In this document: positions 32,107-44,209 of the stretch, in pieces
Layout: each line of letters opens with the position of its first letter
How positions within the stretch are numbered: the stretch's first letter is position 1
Assembly (NCBI GenBank): GCA_963556145.1
Contig: OY744469.1
Span: 6,420,767 to 6,484,766, forward strand
Direction of reading: 5' to 3'
Length of the DNA: 64,000 nucleotides
From: Hygrocybe punicea
Taxonomy: Eukaryota > Basidiomycota > Agaricomycetes > Agaricales > Hygrophoraceae
Position numbers and translations under genes: made by a program
The notes under the pieces: model-generated
Told to the model about the DNA's origin: nothing
The model's input: the letters and a program-made list of their open reading frames with translations, nothing else
Database searches by the model: none

Positions 32107-35100
32107 ATGGCTGTTCCAAAGAAGAAATCAACTGTTAGAAAAAAGAAATCCACTGCTACCAAGCCTGCCAAGGCGGCCAAAGCTGCAGCTGCCCATCATA
32201 TTAGCCAAACGGTGTCCTTAGCGACAACACCTGCACCACTGTCCTCATCAAGGGATCAGTCTCGACAAGCTAGTGTTAGTGATGAGGAGGACGATACCGC
32301 TTCACATATTGGGGAAGTTCTCGAGGATGATACTGATTTTGTAATGGAGGAGGTTGCTTCACCAGAAGCAATTGATGTTGATCCAGAAGAGGAGGATGTA
32401 TCTGAGAGTGAAGAAGAAGAAATCAGTAAGGCCTGGTCTTTGTATGCCCAACAATTGACCATCACACGTACCATAGAAAGACTCTCGAAGGACTGGACAT
32501 CTCTGATATATGCCCTTTTCAAGGCCATACCCGATGTCAAATATGTCAATAATCGCTGTTGCCATAGCTTTGTGTGCTTTGCAAAAAGCTGTCAAGCAAA
32601 AACAAGGGCAATGAGGTGATTTCTCGATAAGAGAGACTTGAAGTTGACCAGCAACATGCGCAAGCATGTGAAGAAATGCTGGGGTGCCGATGTCGTAGCT
32701 GATGCCGATGAAGTGTAGGGCACAGCACGGGTACGGGTTTACCCGCGGTTATTCCAAAATGGGTAATTCGGGTACGGGTACGGTGTTTCGGTTTGCACAC
32801 CTTGTCAAAACCGTACCCGTTATCCGCGGGTGACGGGTTTTCACGGGTCTGTCAACCCAAGCCCCAGGTAGGTTTTTTCTTTGTTATTTCCTTTATTTTC
32901 ACATTAATTTCTTTACTTTTGCTAAGTTCGCGTGATATTTGCTACCACAACCGTGACAAGCGCAAACACAACAACAACAACAACAAGAAAACCCACAAAC
33001 AACAACAACAACGACAACCACGACAACCCCGCACGCCAAAAACGAACCACCAAAGTCGCGACGGCGACGACAACGATAGAAAGGAAAGCCGGGAGGGTGG
33101 TGCGCCCACCTACCGGCCCAGGTACATCCCCCCAATCCAGTCCCAACGACATCGGCTAACGAGGGGAATGGACGAGGCGAGGACGAAGACGGACACAGCA
33201 ACAACGGTCCCACCTCGCGAACACGCTCCGGCCGCGTCAATTGACGTGCGGATGCCCATGGAAAGTCCCCGGCCCCATCCAACCTCGCGAAAACGGTCCC
33301 ACCTCACGAAAACGCCCTGGTCGCGTCAATAGACGTGCGGACGCCCATGGAAAGTGCCCAGCCCCATCCAACCTCGCGAAAACAGATGGAGCACGTCAAT
33401 TGATGTGCTCCCATTGTTCGCGAGGTAGTTAACACGCGGGGACGCCCATGGAAAGTCCCTGGCCCCAACCCAACCTCGTGAAAACAGATGGAGCGCGTCA
33501 ATTGACGCGTCCCCGTTGTTCGCGAGGTAGTTAGGATGGAACACGGCGGGTACCCGCAGATAACGGGTACGGGTTGTACCCGTCATCGAAGCGGGTACGG
33601 TTTCTGCGGGTACGGGTGCGGTGTCGGGAATTCTGACCCGCGGTATACCCATGCCGTGCCTTAATGAAGTGAAATCAGCACAAGATGTGTGAGCAACAAC
33701 TGTTCAGGGAATACTGCAGCCCATGGTGATTATAGCAGCATTTGCAAGGAAAGGAAAAGGAATGGTAACGTACTCGCACTGTCAGCATACAAAAACTGAA
33801 TCCCGGGCTGAAATTGTGCGCTGGGTATCAGAGAGCATGCGGCCCTTTAACATTGTGAAGGATCACGGGTTTCAATCGCTGATGAAAATGGGGAGGCCAG
33901 GGTATTTCATACCTTCGCCATCTACAGTATCTCAGGATGTCAGACTGGTCTTTGCAAAAACTCATGAGCAAGTCGCAAAGATCTTGCAGGAGCATGAGGG
34001 TGCACTTAGCTTCGGGACAGATGCTTGGACATCTCCAAACCATAAGGCATTCATTGCCTTAACAGTGCATCTTGAACACGACAGCGTCCCACTTTGCATG
34101 ATACTCGATGTCGTCGAAGTTGCCAAGTCACATTCAGGTGCTAACTTGGCCTGTGCATTTGCACAGGTTTTGGAAGACTTTGGAATATTAGACAAGGTCA
34201 GTTCCAACAGATTATCGAACAATGCTCACCGATGCATCCAGATACTGAGCATTGTTTGTGATAATGCCTCTGTGAACAACACCATGATTGACTTGCTCGC
34301 CGACCTTCTCGAGAGCTTCCCTGGTGCTGCAAACAGGATGCGTTGCTTTGCGCATATCATTAATCTAATTGCCAAGAGTGTGATATGTCAGTTTGACGTC
34401 CCAAAAGGTCAAGTTGACAAAGCCTTGAGCCAGGCACAATGCGAGTTGATGGAGCTTGCAGTGGGGATTGATATGGAGGAAATGCTGACAGAGGCGGAGA
34501 GATACGCTGATGATGACAATGACGATGATAATGAGGATGGATGGGTTGATGAGCGTGAAGGCCTCTCGCTGGAAGACCAAGAGACTTTGGATAACAGTAC
34601 GCGACCGGTGAAGCTCGTTGTCGTTAAGGTGTGTTCCGTCTCAAAATCTATAGTGCTTACCTGGTTCACAATCTCCCAGCTACACAAGATCACGTTTGCA
34701 ATTTTGCATTCCACAACAATCTTGCTGCCAGAATGGTTTGAAACGTTAGAGAGGCTGAAACTTGCAGCAAGGAAAATGCCGCACAACATTGCAACCCGGT
34801 GGAACTCAACATTTACTATGCTTGAGTTTGCAGTTGAATACCAGCGGGCAATTGATGACATAACAGGAGACAAGACCAGCGGCCTACACAAGTATGAGCT
34901 AAATGATCAAGAATGGGTGATTTCTGGCCAATTGTGTCGAGTTCTCAAAGTAGGTCTGTTTCTGGACTGATCTTTCCCATCTCATGTCATGGCTTTCAGG
35001 TCTTTAAAGACGCTACTCTGTTTTTCTCTTGGGCAACACCTAACCTCGCCACTGTGATCCCAGCAATGGATCACATTGATGAAGTCCTTTCCACAGAATC

Positions 35101-35420
35101 TCTCAACCGAATGCTCAAGCTGTCAATCCGTGCTGCCCTTTCACTCAGCAAGAAAACACTTAACAGGTACTACAACATGACGGATAGCTCAGAAGTCTAC
35201 AGAATAGCAATGGGCGAGTCTTTTAGAATGATTAAGCACTCACACTGAACCCTCTTCTAGTATTGCATCCCTGGCACAAGCTACATTACTTCAAGCAAGC
35301 AAACTGGGAGCCAGAGTGGATTAAGACGGCAGAGTCAATTGTCCGCAGTGAGTTCCAGCGAACTTATGCTAATGAAGAGGAAAGCACAGATGAACAAGAC
35401 GAGACATCACTCCTAACAGT
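32107..35420 (+). pseudogene. hAT-family transposase, interrupted and truncated
   Basis: The N-terminus is a Lys/Ala-rich start, an acidic stretch and a BED-like zinc finger (CHSFVCFAKSC ... NMRKHVKKCWG). The catalytic region follows at about 33740-34970: ALSFGTDAWTSPNHKAFIAL, IVCDNASVNNTMIDLLADL, RMRCFAHIINLIAKS and ATRWNSTFTMLEFAVEY, with introns at about 34197-34244, 34630-34679 and 34951-34999. A further part has ATPNLATVIPAMDHIDEVL and LHPWHKLHYFKQANWEPEWI. The C-terminal hAT dimerisation domain is missing after SLLT at about 35418. Other lesions are a 948-bp nested element, in-frame TGA at 32620 and at about 33690, and a lost splice donor near 35212. The transposase is non-functional. 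Confidence 0.9.
32716..33663 (+). mobile_element. Nested non-autonomous hAT-like element, 948 bp, with 8-bp duplication
   Basis: It lies inside the transposase ORF between two perfect copies of ATGAAGTG (32708-32715 and 33664-33671). The terminal inverted repeat is TAGGGCACAGCACGGG at the left and TAAGGCACGGCATGGG (inverted) at the right. It carries GGGTACGGGT-type subterminal repeats, an intron-like GTAGGTTTTTT stretch near 32870, a poly-CAA tract, and three copies of the phrase GCCCATGGAAAGT..CCATCCAACCTCGCGAAAAC. Unlike older copies near 61 kb it is rich in CpG, so it is young. It encodes no transposase. Confidence 0.92.
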
Positions 35421-36300
35421 ACGTGATATTCCTACATCATTGTCTTTACTGATGCTTGGGAAATGGCACTCACAGGAGGGAACCGCTCAAGGGAGAGACA
35501 GTGAGCTCTCAAAGGGGGTTGAGATGACAGTGGCGGAGCCTTGAGCAAGTGAGGGAATGGTGTTAAATGTAGGGTGACAAGGGGGAGCCTGCACTGGAGG
35601 GAGAGAGCAGGTTAATGGGGAGAAAAGGTTTCCGAGGAAGAAAACGGCACTTACAGGAGGGAGATACTCAAGGGAGAGTGATGGTGTTCATGGGAGGTGA
35701 AGAGGGCTCTCAAGGGGGAAGATGACAGTGGCGGCAAGCCTCGAGAAGGTGGGGGGACAGCGCTAAACGGAGGGTGACGGCTTGGAAGTTGGGACCAAAA
35801 TGGAAGCTCAGGGAGCCTGCACTGGAGAGAGAGGAAGTCAGGTTCTTGGACGGAACTGGCAGACCACACTCACGGTATGAAGATGGGAGCCTTGAGAGGG
35901 TGCAAGGTAGCATGACAGGGAGAAAGGGAGATGGCTTAGGACTATGATGCTTGAAGCTTGAAGGACAAAGACGATGAGCGTGTGACAGAGGAGCATTGAG
36001 AAAGTCGGAGACGTCGTTGAGGAGACAGTGATGGTGATGTGGGGAGCAAACTGCAGGTCATGGGACTTGTGGGAGCCCTATGCCCATAAATTGCCTAATT
36101 TGGAACTTTGAACCAGTCAGTCCACGGTTAACCACGGTCTGGGACCGTTACCAATGGTTCGGTTAAATTTCGGTCTGGTCCAAATGGTCCACAGTCTTTA
36201 ACCAGACCGTGGCAACACTAGAGCTGGCCAAAGGTTTTTTTGGTTGCTTCTTGGAGTGAATCCAATGATGGGATGGGTGTATTTAAAATTTCTGACATGT

Positions 36301-37175
36301 TTACAGCTGTTTGCATAAACATGCGGAAACTGAGAAAAAAGTCAAGTGTGGCGCAGGCCTGATGCCGCACGGCATTTGACTCTGAGTTTCAAATCTTTGC
36401 AGTGTGGATTTTTGACGTATTAGGAAAATATAAGGACTTGACAGAATTTTATGTGTTATCTCATGACATACTGAATAGATTTGGGTGGTTGTAGAAGGAA
36501 AACCTATCTATTCAATCAGAGCTAGCTGCTCCTGTAATTATATCCTAAAAATAATTAAGACAGTTACAGATGAAATACCAATATTTAATCAGCCAAATCC
36601 ATATGGTGAATAATGACACAACAAGAGCTCAGATTAACATGATTGTGGGAAGTAAATTGGTTGGATTTTTAAGAGTTCAAAATACTTTGGGATTTTGTTC
36701 ATGTTAACTTTTTGTGGAATTGTTAGGTGTGTATTAGGTTTGTGTCTAGTTGAAGTAAATACTATCAAAAAATTAACAAGAACAATCCCAAGTATTTTGA
36801 ATTCTTAAAAATCAGACCAATTTATTTCCACAATCATGTTAATCTGAGCTCTTGTTGTGTCATTATTCACCATATGGGTTTGGCTGATTAAATATTGGTA
36901 TTTCATCTGTAACTGTCTTAATTATTTTTAGGATATAATTACAGGAGCAGCTAGCTCTGAGGGAATAGATAGGTTTTTCTTCTACAACCACCCATATCTA
37001 TTCAGTATGTCATGAGATAACACATAAAATTCTGTCAAGTCCTTATATTTTCCTAATACGTCAAAAATCCGCACTGCAAAGATTTGAAACTCAGAGTCAA
37101 ATGCCATGTGGCATCAGGCCTGCGCCACACTTGACTTTTTTCTCAGTTTCCGCATGTTTATGAAAACAGCTGTAA
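36301..37175. mobile_element. Long foldback element F5 (875 bp)
   Basis: Arms of about 400 bp (36301 to about 36720, and about 36780-37175) with a 60-bp loop. The ends are TTACAGCTGTTTGCATAAAC and its near complement. It shares internal phrases (TATCTATTC, CTGCTCCTGTAATTATAT) with F6 and F8. Confidence 0.93.
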
Positions 37176-38124
37176 CACAAGCTTTCATCAGTAGCATAAT
37201 TTCATAGCACAATTCAATTATTTCTTTCTATTTTTGGATTTAACAGAATTATGGCGAGCTTAGTTTACAAATATTTTTTCTAAGCCACTGCTGAGAGGGT
37301 CAAGAGGATTAAGACTTCTGACTTTGAATTTAACAATGGCGGAGACATAAATTTCAGAAGTTGCCTGGCCTGGCCCATGCATTGCCTTGCCCATGCAGTG
37401 GGAAACTGCCTCTCACCCTCTCAGTGTCAGCTTTGTAGGAGCCTGCCTTTTTCTGTGCTTTTCATGAGCAGTTTGACCTTTGCAAGGGAACCTAGCTTTA
37501 AAAAAGTGAAAAATCTTGTGGAAAAGAGTAGTCCTTTTGAACCTGTTTGCAAGAGAAATCCTCTTTTTCAAGAGAATCACCTTTTCTAAGCAAAGGGACC
37601 TAGCTTAGAAAAGGTGAACATCTTGAGAGCCTTTGCGAGCTTGTGCACCCTTTGGCCTCTTGCAAAAGGGTCTCAAGGTGTGGGGAAAGGACCCCAGAAT
37701 GTGCTGATGTAACTTGAATGTGAGCATACAAAGTAACACTCCATGAGAAAAACAATTTCAACTGAAATTGAACCCACAACTTCTGAAATGATATGTACCC
37801 ATTATTCCATCATGATTATACTAAACAACCTTATTGCTTTCATGAGAACTTATCAATATATCAAGGTCTGGCACTGTCACACTTTGGCTTGTTCCAGCCA
37901 ATGGCTTTGTTTGCCAATATTTTACAACTCAAAGTTCCCCCCAGGCCCAAACATCAGTAAATTTACATCCCCTTTTTTTGGCACTTTTGACACCTTGACC
38001 TTTTTCTCAACTTTTTTGCCAACTTTTTTCAGGCTTTCCACCTTTTGGTACTTTAACAGCTTGAAAAAAGTTTGTACTTTTTTTTTCTGTCATACCTTTT
38101 GACTCGTTTTCTTGTCATAACTTT
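37176..38124. other. AT-rich spacer without gene
   Basis: No gene is supported. Repeated AAAAGGTGAAA/CCTTTTC words and T-runs occur. A 119-residue frame at 37743-38102 is Phe/Thr-rich from these T-runs and is not convincing. Confidence 0.5.
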
Positions 38125-38903
38125 TTACAGCTGTTTGCAGCAAGCTTGACACTAACTCAAGTTTTTTGAAGTTTAGAAAAATAAAAGTAATTCAGCTATA
38201 TCTCATGAAGTACTGCATGGATTGAGATGGTTATAGAGGAAAATTTGTACTATTTCTAAAGGGCTATCTACTCCTGTAATTATATTGGGACAATGTTTAG
38301 TGTATGGTGAGTTGTGGATGAAATAGAAGGTAAACCAGTTTTTTTTGACATCCAAAATGATATTGTCAAATTATGGCATCAAATGAGCTCCTATGAACAA
38401 GATTGTAGGGAGGAAATTGTTCAGTTTTCTGAGGGCTAGAAGCTCATATACCATATTTTTCTTCATCTTTGTCATTTGAGCCTATCATCATGATTCTTGT
38501 AGGGTTTCAAGCCTCATGCAGAAAAACATAGTATAGATGTAATATTTGGCTCAAAGGACAAAAATAAAGCAAATCACAGTATACGTACTTCTAGCTTCCA
38601 AAACTGAACAATTTTCTTCCTACAATCTTGTTTGCAGGAGCTCATTTGATGCCATAATTTGACAATATCATTTTGGATGTCAAAACAAACTGGTTTACCT
38701 TCTATTTCATCCACAACTCACCATACACTAAACATTGTCCCAATATAATTACAGGAGTAGATAGCCCTTTAGAAATAGTACAAATTTTCCTCTATAACCA
38801 TCTCAATCCATGCAGTACTTCATGAGATATAGCTGAATTACTTTTATTTTTCTAAACTTCAAAAAATTTGAGTTAGTGTCAAGCTTGCTGCAAATGGCTG
38901 TAA
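38125..38903. mobile_element. Long foldback element F6 (779 bp)
   Basis: Arms of about 375 bp with a very short loop near 38515. The ends are TTACAGCTGTTTGCAGCAAGC / GCTTGCTGCAAATGGCTGTAA. It is close in sequence to F8 at 54293 (shared GCATGGATTGAGATGGTTA and the central TTTGAGCC..ATGATTCTTGT region). Confidence 0.93.
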
Positions 38904-39084
38904 AAGTTATTTGGATTACCTTTCGACACTTTTTCTCTGCTTGTTAGTTATAGTCCTTTTTTTTAAAAAGTTACTTAGATTGAATGAATATTGAAATAAA
39001 TTATATACAGTAATTCGAAGTGCCCTTGCCAGTCTTTCATTGCAACTGTCATCGTCATCGTCATTGTCTCGCTGAACACTGCCA

Positions 39085-39500
39085 CTGCCAGTGGGTGGTC
39101 ACAGTTGTGGTCATGGTTGTCGCCCCACTGCTGCTGCCAATTGTGGCACTGTGACATCCTGCTGCTGCTCCTGCCAGTTGGCAGTGGTGGCCAACGTCAT
39201 CCTGCAGCCATCGCTGCCAGTGGGTGGTGGGTCATCATCGTTGTTGTCCTGCTGCTGCTGCCAGTTGGCGGTGGTGACAGTGGTTGTCGTCGTTGTTGCC
39301 TTGCTTACTGCTGCCAGTTGGCAGTGGTCATGGTTGCGGTCATCGTGGTCATTGTCGTCATTCTACTGCCAGTTGGCAGCAGTGGTGACTGTCATTGTCG
39401 TCTGGCTGCTGCTGCCAGTGGGCAGTGGTTGTAGTGGCCGCCATCCTGCTGCTGCTGCTAGTTGGCAGTGGTGGTGGCGTCATCTTCTAGCCCTGGTTAG
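39085..39500 (+). repeat. CTG/CCAGTTGGCAGTGG minisatellite
   Basis: Irregular units combine GCTGCTGCTGCCAGTTGGCAGTGGT with GTCATCGTC-type words. The 142- and 109-residue Cys/Val-rich frames across it are repeat artefacts. Confidence 0.85.
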
Positions 39501-39917
39501 TGGGGATTGGGGATGGTGAGGCAGTTGGGTATGTATCTTATCAGCCTGGGTGTTCTCACACCTCTCCTTGTCGTTTCTTGTCGACGCCATCTTCCCTGTT
39601 GCTGTTTTGTCGTGTCTGTGGTAAAAGGTCAGTAACTGGCGAAAGTCTGTAAGTCAGAACTTACTGAAAGTGGCAAGTGACAATGTTTGGCACTCCATTT
39701 TGCCAAACTTTGCCAAATGGTCCATGCGCAAGCTCAAAACATATATAAGTCCAACTCAAAAGCTATTTTTCACACTTGCTTCAGTTCATTCCTCAACAAT
39801 AAGAATGTATTAGTAATATTGTAAATATATTATAATCTAATCAAAATTATTAATTATTTGCCTCATGTGATGACCCAATGAATAATTATTATATAATATA
39901 GCATTCCTTCACCTTGT
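39501..39917. other. Spacer without gene
   Basis: No gene or repeat recognised. It becomes AT-rich after 39780. Confidence 0.45.
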
Positions 39918-40026
39918 AAAATTTTCCACCTCGACCTCACGTGAAACCTTGCTAATTAGCTTGCCATTGCCCCCCAATATGGCAAGCTAATTAGCAAGGT
40001 TTCACGTGAGGTCGAGGTGAAATTTT
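39918..40026. repeat. Near-perfect hairpin with 48-bp arms
   Basis: 39918-39967 and 39979-40026 are reverse complements apart from one or two bases at the outer end, around an 11-base loop (TGCCCCCCAAT region). The arm contains CACGTGA and CTAATTAGC. It is unrelated in sequence to the TTACAG foldbacks and could be the core of a small palindromic MITE. Confidence 0.92.
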
Positions 40027-40520
40027 CACTGAAAAAGATTTGGATTGCCTGCAAAAATATGATCACCAGTACAATTTAGAGAACTTTTTTATGTGCTTTT
40101 ATCTACTTTTACGAGAGGTTTGACCTTTTCCAGGATAAGGGACATGGCATGGAAAAGGTGAAACTCTTTTCACCTTTTCACCTTTTTCCCCTTGGAAAAG
40201 GTGAAAAGGGCCCAAAAAGGGGATATGTAGTTTTACTGATGAACCCCATTTGCACATAATTTGGGCCCGAGGTCATAAAGGGGAAAACACCTCCCTCGAA
40301 ACCCTCCTCGAAACAAATGGCAGTTTGAAGGGAACTCATGAATGACAGAAGCAAGAGACATCTATTTTAATTCTTCTTTGCTACTCGGATTACATGTAAG
40401 GAGGCGCAAGAGGTGTGTAACAAAAGATAGGTGAGGTCATAATGTACAGCTACCGGCGAGGTTGAAACTTGAAAGGCAGTCTTAAGCAACATCATAGATC
40501 CAGACGTGTCTTCACACCAT
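40027..40520. other. 3' flank of the P450 gene
   Basis: No gene recognised. AAAAGGTGAAA words recur near 40140-40210, as at 37.5 kb. Confidence 0.45.
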
Positions 40521-42818
40521 TCACACTGCTGAATCCATCACGAGCAATTTTGCCTGTTCGGTTCGCGGGGTAATCACACACTTGAAGTCCTTGGGTTTAC
40601 TGGGAAGAGTAATCACCAATCGCGATGATAAATCGAAGATGAAAATAGAGGAGGGAATCGTGAGCAAATAAATATTTCGCTTGAGAAAAATGAAACGGAA
40701 AACCAACGTACGCCCCCAAACCAGCAACGAAAGCGATCTCCGGCGTAATCTCCCGCCCGTTCTCATCCTTTGCTTTGGAGATGGTCAAGGTGGACAACAT
40801 CATCGCGAGTACGATCCAGATGCTCGTCTCTGCTACATGTCGCCCGGGACAGATTCTATGCTCAGAGAATCAATTGAGAACATCGGTGAATCGCCCCCCC
40901 ACATGTTAGTCAGTCACTCACCGTCGTCCGAAGCCAAAAGTACCAACAGGATAGGGTTCCTCATTCCCGCCAGCAGATTTGGCCAAGAACCGCTCTGGAT
41001 GAAACATGGTAGGATCAGCGTATATTTTGTCATCCCATGCCATGCTCCTGGGTAATGGATAAGCAGTCAGCCTCTACAGGAATTTAGTCAAGAAGAGGCA
41101 CATACAAGGCATTGGCGATGATGGTAGAGCCTTTGGGGATGAACATTCCTTTGTAAACATCGTCTTGGATAACTCGGTGTGGGATGCCTGAAAATACACC
41201 GTTATGTATGTTAGTGCTTGTCAGCACAGCAGGACCCGCAGCAGGAGAATAGACTGACCGAGGGGAAAGACAGGATACCATCTGTAACATCTGACATGAA
41301 ACTCTGGTTGACAACACGTAAGGAATCCATTACCTCAAGACTTCTTGAACGACGGCCTCGAGATATGGAAGCGAGCCCCGATCGCTGAACTCTGGCAGTC
41401 GGTCGAATCCAACAATGGCGTCGATCTCTTGCTGTGCTTTTTCCTGCTTGTCAGGGAAGAGCGTCATGGCCAAAATGAACATCATGATAGTCGCCCACGT
41501 CTAAAGAGGCCGGTTCAGTTGGAATACCTGGGAACATCCACTTTGAGAATGAAAACTAACAGTTTCCATTCCCCCTAACGGTGTGAGATCAGTTGGCAAG
41601 AGACAAAGACAAGGAAATCAGGCATCATCTCATACCGGCATAAATTGTCCCAGCTGACCCTTTGATGTCATCAACGTCATCTTGGGTTGTTATCCCTTCA
41701 CGTGCGAGCGCGGCCAGATGGCTGGCGACGAATGACGGCTGTGCTGTCCCATTTTCCTGTTTTTACACAACCTCTGTCGAAGACCACACTTGACGATGGT
41801 GGTGAGAACAGACCATTTGTTTCCTGACTCGGTCGAACGGAATGTTGAATAGATCCTGGATTGCAAAACTCCAGTCCCGGCCATACTGGGACCACCAAGC
41901 ACCAGGAACCCATGAAGGGATGTGTCTCACTTGTATGAGAAGCATATTTCAGTCATCAACACACTACCGAAACGAGTGAGAACGCACAGAAGGGCATGAC
42001 ATCAGGCGGTGTCATGCCCGGACTTCCAGATCCACTGACAGCAAGCGAAGTGTTCTCCGCAATCGTTATGTACTTGTCATCATCGGACCGAATTTCGTGA
42101 CCGTATGCGAACTTCATGACAAGTGTCGTAGCATACCTTTGGGTAGCAAACACCTCAGCGGTAAATTTCGCCAATTGGGAATCATGCTAACCTTCGGACC
42201 AACCGATCATACGACTCCGGAGTCTGAGCCTCGATGAGACTCTTGAGGAGAACGCGTGCTTCCTCCGTCTGAGTGTGCTCAAAAGCATGGATTTGACGTC
42301 GTGAGAACACGGAGTTGAACAATTTGCGGTGCTTCTGGAAACGCTTGCCGTATTCCAAAAATGCGAGAGTACGGAAGAAGCCCAATCTGACAGACAGTTG
42401 AGATGTGTGATCCTTTCAACGAAGAGAGCATTGGACGGAGACTCACATGTTCACGAACATTACGAAACGGGGCCTGTCGCTGTATATCGAACTTCGTTTT
42501 TCCAACAGGTCAGCAGCGGCTTGAGCACTGTTCAGGACGACGATCGATCTCCCAAGTGCTTTGAAGTATATCACATCGCCTACATGTAGTTTGGCAAAGA
42601 TGATCGTTGCCGATGACAAGGTGAAGCATACCGTAATTCTTTCGCTTCTCGAGGTAAAACTCTGCTTGACCTTTGAGGGGGATCAGGCGAAGATGTCCGA
42701 TGAGCGGTTCCGCTGGTGGACTAGGTGGGAGCGACGGATATTTTAGAGTCCTGTTGATGATGACAACGACGACAGCGATAATGAGGGCAGCCACGACGTA
42801 GAACAAGGAGGAACTCAT
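40521..42818 (-). CDS. Cytochrome P450 monooxygenase
   Basis: A microsomal, heme-thiolate monooxygenase with about a dozen short introns whose frames join throughout. The N-terminal anchor MSSSLFYVVAALIIAVVVVI is followed by the Pro-rich hinge YPSLPPSPPAEPLIGHLRLI. Then come GDVIYFKALGRS, WNSVF-like FRKLFNSVFSR, the I-helix GMETTWATIMMFILAM (about 41500-41590), the K-helix EVLR in LPYLEAVVQEVLR, the PERF-type FHPERFLAK, and the heme loop FGFGRR/ICPGRHVAE split by an intron at about 40855-40920. It ends KLLVMDSAV. The family assignment is firm. The substrate is unknown, and the nearest style is the large basidiomycete group often labelled O-methylsterigmatocystin-oxidoreductase-like. It appears intact. 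A broken MFS transporter and an HNH protein lie upstream. Confidence 0.93.
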
Positions 42819-44200
42819 TGTTAACGATTCGGATCCATTGCCTCTCGCTGTCTTTTGAGCCCATGGGTGTGGGGGCGCGTTTCAAGATTGAGAGTCCCCA
42901 GGTCGAGTCCATCAGTCCGACCCCACCGCAACTCTGCTTATCTGCCCTGTTCCTGTACAGATTTTGTAAACCGTCCAAACCACTTTCGTGTTTGCTTCGC
43001 GCTAGGACATTTACGACTTGGAAAATTGCCGTTCCTCTTCACAAAACAATCGTCGTGCGATGACCGAGCTATCTAGAAGATGAACCGGCTCTCACCACTC
43101 TTAAGCGTACCCGACTGCCTCATGAACGCCGAGAACCCTCAAGCCACCTGCCGCAACGACAATCGGCGGAGGACACAGCCATGTCTTGCAAGAGCGCCAT
43201 AGTGGGTGTACTTCCTAGAGTTTCCGTGCACCTGCTGGAAGCACGGGACATGACCAAGCAACTTCTCCACGGTTGGCGAACCTGTCGAGCAGAGTGGGTG
43301 GAGTCTGACGCCATATCGCATTTTAGAGTGGGAATTGGTTCCTGATATTCACGTCATACGATTACTAAGCCGGGAACGGAAAGACGGGCTAGCTTCTACT
43401 CGACTACTCGCTTCCTCGTATGTCGGCCTTGTCACCTCGTCCGGTTTCTAGCTCCGCAATCGTCCACCGGTCCACCAGGTCCAAGAGTACGGGCTAAGAT
43501 ATTCTTCGTGAAGAGCGTCGTCCCCGGCAGCGCTCATGCATTAGCTCTATGGTGTGGAATATCAACTTGATCTAGTCAGAAGAAATCAACCCAAGGCAAT
43601 AGAAAGGAAGTATATGTTCACGTTCTTCCAGCGGCATGTTTTAGACGTAGATCCTACCCCCCCGACGACACATCTTTTACAGCCGTAGAACTTTCTTATC
43701 GCATCGAGCTCCTCCTTGGGAGGTCATGGGCCATTGTTCCGATCGTCATGATGAATCCAGAGCTACACCAGTGGTTGCTGTGAAAGAAGGTCAAGACGTC
43801 GACCCAGTATTTGTTTCTGGTTTTGTCACTATTGGCATTATCTGGCTGCTGCTGGCTTACGATCCGACTCCGATGAACCACCTTCATCCAAGAATGTTAC
43901 CTTAGCGGGTTCTCAAATTTTCTACTTGCTGCAAAATAGCAGCCACAGGGCAAGTTCGCGCCCAGCTCCTCTCCGGGTCGCAGACTTGAACATGAGGCGG
44001 GTGTACATCTGGGTGGTGAAAAGGGGGGATGCGGTGCCGGCGACGGCGGCAAATTTGGCAGGAACGGCGAGTAAGAGTCAGTTCGAATATATGGGTGGGA
44101 TTTACGGGAGAAACTGCCCGGCGAGGGCAGAAGATGGGTATGGGCCATAGCTATGGGTTGTTAATAATGAGGTTTTATAGGACCATAACATGCGTCTGTA
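42819..44200. other. Intergenic region with no supported gene
   Basis: Several short frames exist on both strands (for example 43120-43321) but none has a recognisable motif or consistent splicing. The left end would contain the P450 promoter. Confidence 0.45.
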
Positions 44201-44209
44201 AGGTAGGTG

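Larger units (their letters stand above)
31904..36220 (+). mobile_element. hAT DNA transposon, decayed
   Basis: The proposed ends are TAGTGTATACCACGG and the inverted CCGTGGCAACACTA (31904 and 36220), an imperfect terminal inverted repeat. Subterminal ACCGTGG/CCACGGT words are common near the right end. The flanks GAGTTGGA and GAGCTGGC may be a worn 8-bp duplication. It contains the transposase pseudogene at 32107-35420. The 35545-36060 part is GA-rich with two imperfect copies of a ~130-bp segment and replaces the expected 3' coding end. Confidence 0.6.

Noticed and set aside
37743..38102. 119-residue Phe-rich protein
   Set aside because: Arises from T-rich low-complexity sequence next to F6, with no motif or splicing support.
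39091..39519. Cys-rich small secreted protein
   Set aside because: The frame follows CTG/CCAGTTGGCAGTGG repeats; no signal peptide pattern independent of the repeat and several frames are open.
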